This document shows, one piece after another, positions 1-7,164 of a DNA stretch of 64,000 bases. The notes under the pieces were generated by a model, which had not been told where the DNA came from, searched no databases, and worked only from the letters and a program-made list of their open reading frames with translations. Positions within the stretch are counted from its first letter, which is position 1. Each line of letters opens with the position of its first letter. Source of the DNA: Paracoccus alcaliphilus. Its GTDB lineage: Bacteria; Pseudomonadota; Alphaproteobacteria; Rhodobacterales; Rhodobacteraceae. The position numbers and the translations under genes were made by a program. The stretch is from contig NZ_CP067127.1 of assembly GCF_028553725.1 (NCBI RefSeq), positions 1 through 64,000 of the forward strand. The letters are read 5' to 3'.

Positions 1-1188
1 ATGAGCAAGGACAATATTCAGGAAGACCTGAATACCGTGATCCGCCAGCATTCGGAATGGCTGGCAAACCAGTTGCACGCGCAGCGCGAGAATCTGTTTC
101 CGCCTGACGCGCATAAGGAAATGCGCAAGTTCACCTCGGGCGAGGCGGCGCAACTGCTGAATATCAACGACAGCTATCTGCGCAAACTGCATCTGGACGG
201 CAAGGGCCCCTCTCCCGAAATGACCTCTGGAAACCGCAGGCTGTATTCCGCGCAGAATATTCAGGATCTGCGACAACTTCTTGAAAAGACAGCACGAAAG
301 CCGGGGGATTATCTGCCCGGACGGCGCGGGGACGATCACCTTCAGATCATCGGCGTGATGAATTTCAAGGGCGGGTCGGGCAAGACCACGACGGCCGCGC
401 ATCTGGCGCAACGGCTGGCGCTGAAGGGGCATCGGGTGCTGGCGATCGACCTTGACCCGCAGGCCTCGCTGACCTCGCTGCATGGGGTGCAGCCGGAATA
501 TGACCTGCGCGATGGCGGCACGCTGTATGATGCGATCCGCTATGACAACCCTGCCCCGATCAGCGCGGTGATCCGCAAAACCTATATCCCGAATCTCGAC
601 CTGATTCCCGGCAACCTGGAACTGATGGAGTTCGAACATGAGACCCCGCGCGCCCTGGCGCAGGGCAATGCCGGGCTGTTCTTTTTCCGCGTGCGTGAAG
701 CCTTGTCGCAGGTCGATGACGATTACGACGTGGTGGTGATCGACTGCCCGCCGCAACTGGGCTTTCTGACCATGTCGGCGCTGTCGGCGGCGACGGGCGT
801 GCTGGTGACCATCCACCCCGAAATGCTGGACGTCATGTCGATGAGCCAGTTCCTGCGCATGACTGCCGATCTGATGGATGTCATCGCCGAAAGCGGCGCC
901 GATATGTCACATGACTGGATGCGCTATCTTCTGACCCGGTATGAACCGACTGACGCGCCGCAGAACCGAATCGTGGCTTTTTTGCGCACCATGTATGGCG
1001 ACAAGGTGCTGAATGCGCCGATGCTGAAATCGACCGCGATTTCCGATGCGGGCCTGACCAAGCAGACGCTTTACGAGGTCGAACGATCGGCCTTCGTCCG
1101 CTCGACCTATGACCGCGCGGTCGAAAGTCTGAACGCGGTGAATGACGAAATCGCGGCGCTGATCCAGAAGACGTGGGGGCGTGAATGA
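1..1188 (+). CDS. repA: RepA, plasmid partition ATPase (ParA family)
   Basis: ParA-type ATPase that segregates the replicon together with RepB and autoregulates the repABC operon. The 395-residue length is normal for RepA. An N-terminal helix-turn-helix-like region (about residues 40-95) precedes a deviant Walker A motif KGGSGKT at 123-129, the AIDLDPQAS Walker A' segment near 148-156, and a Walker B-like VVVIDCPPQLG. The stop codon overlaps the repB start as ATGA, which indicates translational coupling. The window begins exactly at the ATG, so the promoter and any upstream parS sites are not visible. Family assignment is firm from motifs plus the repB and repC neighbours. Confidence 0.96.
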   Translation: MSKDNIQEDLNTVIRQHSEWLANQLHAQRENLFPPDAHKEMRKFTSGEAAQLLNINDSYLRKLHLDGKGPSPEMTSGNRRLYSAQNIQDLRQLLEKTARKPGDYLPGRRGDDHLQIIGVMNFKGGSGKTTTAAHLAQRLALKGHRVLAIDLDPQASLTSLHGVQPEYDLRDGGTLYDAIRYDNPAPISAVIRKTYIPNLDLIPGNLELMEFEHETPRALAQGNAGLFFFRVREALSQVDDDYDVVVIDCPPQLGFLTMSALSAATGVLVTIHPEMLDVMSMSQFLRMTADLMDVIAESGADMSHDWMRYLLTRYEPTDAPQNRIVAFLRTMYGDKVLNAPMLKSTAISDAGLTKQTLYEVERSAFVRSTYDRAVESLNAVNDEIAALIQKTWGRE

Positions 1189-2150
1189 GCGACAACAAGA
1201 AAAGACGCATGTCGATGCTGGACAGCCTGACGCAGGCCAGCGCCGCCTCGGCGCCGTCGATGATGACGACCAATCGCGCATTGCGTTCCGCCCGCGATGC
1301 CGTGGACAGCCACCGCATCTGGGAGCTGGACCCCGGCCAGATCTCGGACGATCGCACCGCCGACCGGCTGGACCCGAAGGATGTCGAGGATCTGCGCAGT
1401 TCAATCGAATCGGTCGGCCAGACCGTTCCGATCCTCGTGCGTCGCGACCCGCATGATCCGGAACGCTATCTGCTGGTTTATGGGCGCAGGCGGCTGGAGG
1501 CGGTGCGCGGCTCTGAACGCGTGACCAAAGTCCGCGCGATGATTGCCGCGATGGACGACAAGACCGCATTGCGGGCACAGGCGTCGGAAAACACCGCCCG
1601 GCGCGATCTCAGCTTCATCGAGCGGGCGCTTTTTGCACAGGAACTGACCGAAACCGGCTTTGGCACGCAGGCAGAGGTGGCCGAGGTGCTGAATGTCACG
1701 AAATCGGCCATCTCGATGGCGCTGTCCGTCGCCCGGGCTGTCGGACGCGATCTGGTACAGGCCATCGGGCCGGCGCATGGCGTCGGCCGCCCGCGTTGGG
1801 AGGCCATGGTCCGCGATCTGGAAACCAGCGGCATTGCGCCGCAGGAACTAATCGATATCGCCGTGCAGACGCATCAGACGACAAGCCCGGATGTTGCCGA
1901 TCCCTCTGTTGCAGCGTTCGATGCGGTAACCCGGCATTTACGAAAGGCGGCCACCCTGCCCGCTCAGAAGCCCCGCCCGGAATCGCGCCCGTTGTTTCTT
2001 GACGGCAAGCCCGCCGGTCGGATTTCACGCACCAAGGACGGGCTGCGGCTGGAGATCCGCACCGAAGATGAAGAATTTGCGGAATGGCTGCAAGAACAGG
2101 CCGAATCCGCATTGGAGGAACTTCACGACCGCTGGAAAAGAGGCGGCTGA
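1185..2150 (+). CDS. repB: RepB, plasmid partition protein (ParB family)
   Basis: ParB-type centromere-binding protein of 321 residues that works with RepA on parS. The N-terminal ParB/Srx-like domain carries the box around GQTVPILVRR and YLLVYGRRRLEA, followed by the ENTARRDLSFIERA segment. A helix-turn-helix region follows (TQAEVAEVLNVTKSAISMAL). The gene starts in a 4-bp ATGA overlap with repA. A 181-bp gap to repC follows, the place where repABC plasmids encode their incompatibility antisense RNA. A candidate parS is seen just beyond repC. Confidence 0.95.
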   Translation: MSDNKKRRMSMLDSLTQASAASAPSMMTTNRALRSARDAVDSHRIWELDPGQISDDRTADRLDPKDVEDLRSSIESVGQTVPILVRRDPHDPERYLLVYGRRRLEAVRGSERVTKVRAMIAAMDDKTALRAQASENTARRDLSFIERALFAQELTETGFGTQAEVAEVLNVTKSAISMALSVARAVGRDLVQAIGPAHGVGRPRWEAMVRDLETSGIAPQELIDIAVQTHQTTSPDVADPSVAAFDAVTRHLRKAATLPAQKPRPESRPLFLDGKPAGRISRTKDGLRLEIRTEDEEFAEWLQEQAESALEELHDRWKRGG

Positions 2151-2196
2151 GGTCAGAGCAGCAATCAACAGGCAAGGAGGCACGGGCAAGCCAAAG

Positions 2197-2246
2197 AAAA
2201 AGGTCCCGCAAAGCATAAACCTCACGAGACCCCTTTGATCGTAGCA
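2197..2246 (-). ncRNA. Candidate repABC counter-transcribed incompatibility RNA
   Basis: In repABC plasmids a short antisense RNA in the repB-repC gap represses repC. On the minus strand here there is a candidate -35 (CTTGCA, 2281-2276), 18 bp, then a candidate -10 (TACCTT, 2257-2252). About 15-45 bases downstream comes a stem of GGTCTCG (2231-2225) pairing with CGGGACC (2208-2202) with one G-U pair, followed directly by five T residues (2201-2197). That is a rho-independent terminator in the right place, giving an RNA of roughly 50 nt. The transcription start is inferred from promoter spacing. Confidence 0.6.
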
Positions 2247-2331
2247 CATCCAAGGTAGTCCTCGCGAAACCAGACTGCAAGTCCTCAGTGATTCGCAGAG
2301 CGGGATTTCTTTGTCTTCGTGACAAAAAATC

Positions 2332-3483
2332 ATGGAATATACCCCGATCACGTCATTCCGGCGTGCGATGGATGCTGCGCAGATGCAGCATCTGGAACGT
2401 CACGCGCAGTCCCGGTCGCGTAAGGCCGTCAATAAATGGGCTGCATTGCGCGAACTATCTGCCGCCCGGGCCGAGTTTGACCTGTCAGACCGCGATCTGA
2501 CGGTCCTTCAGGCGCTTCTCAGCTTTCATCCCGGAGATGAGCTTGCTGACCCGGCCCGACTGGTGGTCTTTCCGTCGAACGCCACGATTTGCGAACGCTT
2601 GCATGACATGCCCTGTTCGACCATGCGGCGGCATCTGGCAAATCTGGTTCGTGCGGGCATCATCCTGCGCCGCGACAGCCCCAACGGCAAACGCTATGTC
2701 CGGCGCGGACCGAACGGGCCACGTGCCTTCGGTTTTGATCTGTCGCCGCTGCTGCATGGCTTTGACGACATCAGCGCCGCCGCCGAACGCGCCCGCACCG
2801 AGGCCGCGCATTGTGCCGCGCTGCGCGAGTCGATCAGCTTGATGCGTCGCGATCTGATCGGCCTGATCGACTATGCCGCCAGTCTTGACGCGGATCACCC
2901 GCTGAATGCATTCCGCGACATGATCGCCCTTGTCAGTCGTGCCATGCGGCGCAAGAACGACCGTGACGACCTGGAACAGATTGCCCGACGACTTCGGGAT
3001 GCGGTTGCTGCGCTGCATGCCATTCTGGACACCCAGTCCATCGCCGCCGAAACAGCGCAAATGAGCACCAATGACGCCGTAAATGAGCAGCACCATCAGA
3101 GATCAAATAAAGAATCCTTTGAATCTGATCTGACTGAGAAAAGTCCGGAAGCCGATCCGACCGACAAGGTTCCGCTTGATCTGGTACTGAAGGCTTGTCC
3201 CGATATCCTGATTTACAGCGAAGATCCGATCCGACATTGGAACGATTTCACCCGGCTTGCCCACAAGGTTCGCCCCATGCTTGGCATCTGCGCCTCTGTT
3301 TGGAACGAGGCGCTGGCGGCAATGGGCATCAATGAAGCCTCGGTCACCGTTGCTGCAATATTGCAGCGGTTCACGGAAATCAGGTCTCCGGCCGCCTATC
3401 TGCGCAGCCTGGCAGCCAAGGCATCCGCAAATCGCTTCTCATCCAGTCCGATGATCATGTCCCTCATGCGCCAGGCAGCATGA
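2332..3483 (+). CDS. repC: RepC, replication initiator
   Basis: Replication initiator of repABC replicons, 383 residues, close to the usual 400. The N-terminal winged-helix region is recognisable (AALRELSAARAEFDLSDRDL, then LHDMPCSTMRRHLANLVRAG and GKRYVRRG), matching the family's conserved first half. RepC normally binds an AT-rich origin inside its own gene, and an AT-rich patch occurs near 3100-3142 in this otherwise GC-rich frame. Expression should be restrained by the antisense RNA in the preceding gap. A perfect palindrome fitting parS follows the stop codon by one base. Confidence 0.94.
   Translation: MEYTPITSFRRAMDAAQMQHLERHAQSRSRKAVNKWAALRELSAARAEFDLSDRDLTVLQALLSFHPGDELADPARLVVFPSNATICERLHDMPCSTMRRHLANLVRAGIILRRDSPNGKRYVRRGPNGPRAFGFDLSPLLHGFDDISAAAERARTEAAHCAALRESISLMRRDLIGLIDYAASLDADHPLNAFRDMIALVSRAMRRKNDRDDLEQIARRLRDAVAALHAILDTQSIAAETAQMSTNDAVNEQHHQRSNKESFESDLTEKSPEADPTDKVPLDLVLKACPDILIYSEDPIRHWNDFTRLAHKVRPMLGICASVWNEALAAMGINEASVTVAAILQRFTEIRSPAAYLRSLAAKASANRFSSSPMIMSLMRQAA
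3100..3142. other. AT-rich patch inside repC, candidate oriV
   Basis: A locally AT-rich run (GATCAAATAAAGAATCC and following bases) lies within repC. In studied repABC plasmids the origin of replication is inside repC and AT-rich. This position is inferred from composition only. Confidence 0.4.
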
Positions 3484-3484
3484 A

Positions 3485-3500
3485 GTTCACAGCTGTGAAC
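3485..3500. promoter_or_regulatory. parS: parS centromere-like site
   Basis: The 16-bp sequence GTTCACAGCTGTGAAC is a perfect palindrome and fits the repABC parS consensus GTTNNCNGCNGNNAAC at every fixed position. It lies one base after the repC stop codon, one of the known locations for parS. RepB is the expected ligand. Confidence 0.85.
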
Positions 3501-3582
3501 TCGGCGGCAGTAGGGCAGGGGGCGTGTCCACAGGATCAATCAAGGCGCAGTTCAATTTCTCTACGAGCCCCATTGACTCATG

Positions 3583-3603
3583 AAATGTAATAACATATCA
3601 TTT
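3583..3603. promoter_or_regulatory. Zur/Fur-type operator-like palindrome
   Basis: AAATGTAATAACATATCATTT is an imperfect 21-bp palindrome, about 25 bp upstream of the start of a decayed TonB-receptor gene. Its AAATG...CATTT arms resemble published alphaproteobacterial Zur boxes (GAAATGTTATA-type), though a Fur-family iron or manganese regulator cannot be excluded. The downstream genes are broken, so the site may be a relic. Confidence 0.45.
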
Positions 3604-3628
3604 ACGTTGAATACCTAAAGAAAACCAC

Positions 3629-4275
3629 ATGATCCGACGATTCATATCCCATAAATCGCCGATCATAGGCCTGTTGCTGATCGGCGGGGCAGGGGTCGCA
3701 CTTGCTCAGGACGCCCAGACGCCGTTCCTTCTGGAGCCGATTGTCATCACCGCCACGCAAGGAGAGCGCAGCCAGCGCGACGCACCTGCCAGCATCACGG
3801 TCATTGACGGTCAGGAATTGCGCCAACGGCCAATGAATGATCTGAGCGACGCGTTGGCCGCCGTGCCGGGCGTTGCCCTCGATGGCATAGGTCTGGGCAA
3901 TCGCGGCATCAGGATCCGCGGCATGGATACGGATCATACGCTGGTTCTGGTGGACGGGGCACGCATCAGCACTTCGGCGTCAGCAGTGGCTCATTCGGAT
4001 TACGAACATGGCTGGATTCCCGCCGCCGCCATTGATCGGGTCGAGGTGGTGCGGGGGCCGATGTCATCGCTCTATGGGTCCGAGGCTCTGGGGGGTGTGG
4101 TCAACGTCATCACCCGCCGTCCGGGCGACAGCTGGGAAGGGGCCGTTTCCGCCAATGCCACGACCCCGGATGACGAAGGCCGTCCGCGCCTATCTGCTGT
4201 GGCAAGAAAGTAATGCGCTGATCGTCAAGGGCTTTCGCGCCCCGACTCTGAGGGAGCTTTCGCTCGAATACCGGG
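3629..4275 (+). pseudogene. TonB-dependent outer-membrane receptor, internally deleted remnant
   Basis: The first 195 codons encode a start of a BtuB/FepA-like receptor: a signal peptide (LLLIGGAGVALAQ), a TonB box-like EPIVITATQ, and a plug domain with RIRGMDTDHTLVLVDG and VEVVRGPMSSLYGSEALGGVVNVITRRPG. The frame then ends at 4213. A barrel segment, LIVKGFRAPTLRELSLEY, appears in a different frame at about 4215-4270, so most of the roughly 600-residue receptor is missing. It abuts a truncated DUF2149 gene. The product cannot form a barrel. Frame breaks could be checked by resequencing, but the large deletion is clear from length. Confidence 0.8.
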
Positions 4276-4564
4276 CTACGACGACCCGATCCTGCCGGTG
4301 GTCAATCTGATCGACCTGTTTCTGGTGGTGATCGGCATCCTGATAATCGTGATCCTGCAAAATCCGCTGAGCCCCTTTGCGGCCGGCAGCGTGACCGTGA
4401 TCGAAAACCCCGACACCGATGACATGCGGGTCACCATCAAGCAGGGCGAAACGCTGCAAAGCTATGAGGCCGGCGACAGCATCGGCGAAGGGCAGGGGGT
4501 CCGGGCGGGTGTCACCTATCGGCTGGACGATGGCCGGATGATCTATATCCCGGAAGGCTGGCCG
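4268..4564 (+). pseudogene. DUF2149-family membrane protein, 5'-truncated remnant
   Basis: Reading from about 4274 gives GYDDPILPVVNLIDLFLVV and a hydrophobic helix, then TVIENPDTDDMRVTIKQGE and a C-terminal DDGRMIYIPEG. This pattern fits DUF2149 proteins, small inner-membrane proteins encoded with MotA/TolQ/ExbB-type proton channels beside TonB receptors. The normal amino terminus is replaced by receptor sequence, and the normal stop appears lost, so the frame reads on to 4735 antisense to the next gene. The intervening ExbB-like gene is absent, consistent with one deletion joining receptor to DUF2149. A GTG at 4298 could still start a short protein. Confidence 0.6.
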
Positions 4565-4580
4565 CCAGGCGCGGCCAGCC
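4556..4580. terminator. Strong hairpin between convergent genes
   Basis: GGCTGGCCGC (4556-4565), loop CAGGC, GCGGCCAGCC (4571-4580) form a perfect 10-bp stem. It sits between the plus-strand DUF2149 remnant and the end of the minus-strand gene that stops at 4609. There is no T tract, so intrinsic termination is inferred from position and stem strength. Confidence 0.5.
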
Positions 4581-4608
4581 CGTCAGGGTCAGCGGCCCGT
4601 GGCCGGGG

Positions 4609-6771
4609 TCAAAGCTTGCCGAGGTTCCAGAACAGCGTTTCGCCCGAGCTGTCATCCACGCCGTCATTGTCGGTCACGACCCAAGCATTGCCATCGGCGT
4701 CGAAGGCCAGCCCCTCGACCTTGTCGACGACATAGCCATTGGTCAACGCCCGCAGTTCGGAGATCAGGTCGCGGACCTCTTCCTTGGCCACCACCGGCAG
4801 GTCGCCGCCAAGCGGGGCGGGTTCCAGTTCGCTCAGCGCTACGCGGAAGATCTTCTTCACCTTGGCCAGATCGCCGATCAGGTTGTCGCGCTCGATCAGC
4901 CAGGCATGATCGCCCTGTACGGTCAGTTCGGACAGGCCCATCCAGCCATCGCCTTTGGCCTCCAGCGGATAGCGGACCGCACCCCATTCCCCGGTGCTCA
5001 GATCATGGGCCAGCAGCTTGACCTGCCCCTCGAGATCGTCGCCCCATTCCCGCTGCATCGCGATCCACAGCCTGTCGCCGATTTTGGCGATGCCCTCGGC
5101 GCCAAAGCGGGTCTGATGCGCCAGCAATTCGGCGGGCAGCGAAATCTCTTTCCTGAACTCGCCGTTTGCGTCCACGTTCAGGATGGCATGGGGCACCAGC
5201 TTGGCCGCGTCGCCCTCATTGGCCAGCCAGAAACCGCCTTCTCCGTCCGAGGTGATCCCCTCGATATCCAGCTTCTGCGCCGCCTCGCCATTGCGGGTCA
5301 CGACGATCTGGTCAACGATCCGGGCCGGGGTCGAGGTGATGTCGATCTCATAGATCGAGGGCATGGCCGAATAGACGCTGTCCGATGCCGCGAACAGCCG
5401 GCCCTCGCGGCCCTCGACCGAGGCCAGCGCACCAAGCGCGCCCCAGCCGATCAGCCTGTCCGCACCCGCCGAGGTCAGCATCGGATAGGCGGGCGCCGCC
5501 TCCTGCAATTCAAAGACCATCACATGCGCGCGGGCGGCGCCGTCGCCACCCAGATCGGCCTCGTTCGCGGTGACCAGCAGGTTGCGCGACGGGATCGCGA
5601 CCGCGCCTTCGGGACTGATGCCCGAGGGCAGGATCTGAACCAGTTCCGGCGCAGTCATGTCAGTCAGATCATAGACCGCGACGACCGACGCCCGTTCCGA
5701 GACGACGAACAGATAGGGGGTCTCGCCGAAACGGGCGAATTCGACGCTTTCGATCTCGACCCCCTTCGCGCGCGAGCGTTTTTCGGGGTAATGGCCGATT
5801 TCGGCAATGGCATGTTCCAGCGAGGCGCCCGATTCAAAGATGACGGTGCCGTCCTTGTGGAAGATGGTAAAGCCGCGGCTGCCACCCTTCCAGTCGCCCT
5901 CGTTCGCGGTGGCGAAGTGATCGGCGTCGATCCATTTCACGCCATCGGGTTCGCGGGCGATCGGGTCGGTGCTCTGGGTGAAGGACAGCCGGCCGTCGGT
6001 TTTTGTGTCCACATTCTCCAGCGCCACGGAACCGGCGTCGAAATGCGATGCAACCGTGCCATCGGCGCCGATGACCACGATGTGGTTGTTCTCTTGCAGA
6101 GTGACGACGATTTCGCCGTTCTGATTGATATCGACGAATTCTGGCTCGGGGTCCTCGCCGCCGATCGCGGCCAGTCCGGTCAGATAGATCTTTTGCAGAT
6201 CGGCGCAATCGACATCGCCATCCGTGATCGGCAGTTTCACCACAAAGCCCGCAGGCATCTGCGGCAGACCGCCATCACCGGCCTCTTCGTCCCGCTCATT
6301 CTCGATCGCGACGGCAAGGAAGCTGCCATCGGGGGCAATGGCGACCGAATCCGGCTGCCCGCCCAGATCGCAGGATCCGGTCTCGATAGCCTGATCCAGA
6401 TCCACCACGGCAAGCCTGCCCGAGGGATTGCTGTAGCTTTCCGACGTATTGACGCCGACGAAAGCCTTGTTGCCGATGATATGGGCCGTGGTCGGCTCGC
6501 CATTCATGGCGATATTGCCAAGCGGCTTCGGCGCAGCGGCATCGGTGATGTCGATCAGCCCGACCACCCCAAGCGGGCTGTCGGTATAGATCAGCGTATT
6601 GCCGTCATGGGAAACCGAGATGATCTCGGCCGAGCTTTCGCGGCTGGTATCCTCTCCATCGGCCATGTTCGCGATGACAGGAAAGCTGGCAATCCGGTTG
6701 AAGCTGTCGGACAGGGCAGGGCTGGAAAGCAGCGCAAGGACAGAGGCTGCGGAAAGAAGGCGGGCGGTCAT
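4609..6771 (-). CDS. Exported phytase-like beta-propeller protein
   Basis: A 720-residue exported protein with a signal peptide cleaved after about residue 21 (VLALLSSPALS). The first 430 residues are beta-propeller-like, with repeated segments such as GRLAVVDLD, GFTIFHKDG and PYLFVVSERASVVAVYDL. The C-terminal 280 residues fit the 'esterase-like activity of phytase' family (DIEGITSDGEGGFWLANEGD, GDGWMGLSELT, VDKVEGLAFDADGNAWVVTDND). Members are periplasmic or extracellular and presumed to act on phosphate esters, but no catalytic residue can be assigned here. The ATG at 6771 has an AGGAG ribosome site five bases upstream. The gene stands alone, convergent with the receptor remnant. Confidence 0.75.
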   Translation of the reverse strand: MTARLLSAASVLALLSSPALSDSFNRIASFPVIANMADGEDTSRESSAEIISVSHDGNTLIYTDSPLGVVGLIDITDAAAPKPLGNIAMNGEPTTAHIIGNKAFVGVNTSESYSNPSGRLAVVDLDQAIETGSCDLGGQPDSVAIAPDGSFLAVAIENERDEEAGDGGLPQMPAGFVVKLPITDGDVDCADLQKIYLTGLAAIGGEDPEPEFVDINQNGEIVVTLQENNHIVVIGADGTVASHFDAGSVALENVDTKTDGRLSFTQSTDPIAREPDGVKWIDADHFATANEGDWKGGSRGFTIFHKDGTVIFESGASLEHAIAEIGHYPEKRSRAKGVEIESVEFARFGETPYLFVVSERASVVAVYDLTDMTAPELVQILPSGISPEGAVAIPSRNLLVTANEADLGGDGAARAHVMVFELQEAAPAYPMLTSAGADRLIGWGALGALASVEGREGRLFAASDSVYSAMPSIYEIDITSTPARIVDQIVVTRNGEAAQKLDIEGITSDGEGGFWLANEGDAAKLVPHAILNVDANGEFRKEISLPAELLAHQTRFGAEGIAKIGDRLWIAMQREWGDDLEGQVKLLAHDLSTGEWGAVRYPLEAKGDGWMGLSELTVQGDHAWLIERDNLIGDLAKVKKIFRVALSELEPAPLGGDLPVVAKEEVRDLISELRALTNGYVVDKVEGLAFDADGNAWVVTDNDGVDDSSGETLFWNLGKL

Positions 6772-7027
6772 AGCGACTCCTGAAGTGATGAGTGCGCGGA
6801 CCCTATGCGCGGCGCAAGACAGCCGCGTAACAGAGGGATATCGGTTTTATGTCGCCCGCGCGTCTGCGGGTCAGTCGCCACAGGGCCGCGATGCTGCAAC
6901 TGCAAAAGGGATAAATTTATTCGCTGCGGCGCAACATCGGGGACAGTATTGCTGCTTGGGCGGGACTCTTTGGAATGGAAGCGTGAACGATCAACTGGCA
7001 ATAATGATCCCGTAAAGAGTCGCCCGG

Positions 7028-7074
7028 ATGCTGCTGCACAGCAGCATGAGCGATTGGCATCCTTTTCGGATGCC
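7028..7074. other. Two tandem perfect hairpins in a leader region
   Basis: ATGCTGCTG / CAGCAGCAT (7028-7036 and 7039-7047, loop CA) is followed by GGCATCC / GGATGCC (7056-7062 and 7068-7074, loop TTTTC). Both stems are perfect. They lie about 90-140 bp before the likely start of the glycosyltransferase gene, in the 393-bp gap after the divergent phytase-like gene. They could act on the leader mRNA or terminate upstream transcription. The frame of the downstream gene is open across them, so a longer coding start is not excluded. Confidence 0.4.
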
Positions 7075-7164
7075 TCGCCCGGGTCGGTTTCGGCAAACAC
7101 ATCCCCTTTCATCGGCCCGGTCCTGCCCAATGGCACGCGGCTGCCCGATCAGACATGGATTGAT

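Noticed and set aside
4298..4735. Intact 145-residue membrane protein starting at GTG 4298
   Set aside because: DUF2149 similarity continues upstream of this GTG, and the frame past about 4564 runs antisense into the phytase-like gene.
4906..6783. A 625-codon plus-strand frame opposite the phytase-like gene
   Set aside because: It is the antisense shadow of a real GC-rich gene: Asp/Arg/Gln/Gly-rich with no family motif, while the minus strand encodes a signal peptide and phytase-like motifs.
6805..7164. N-terminal extension of the glycosyltransferase fusion to an ATG at 6805
   Set aside because: The extra 120 residues have no domain similarity, contain two perfect hairpins, and have no convincing ribosome site.
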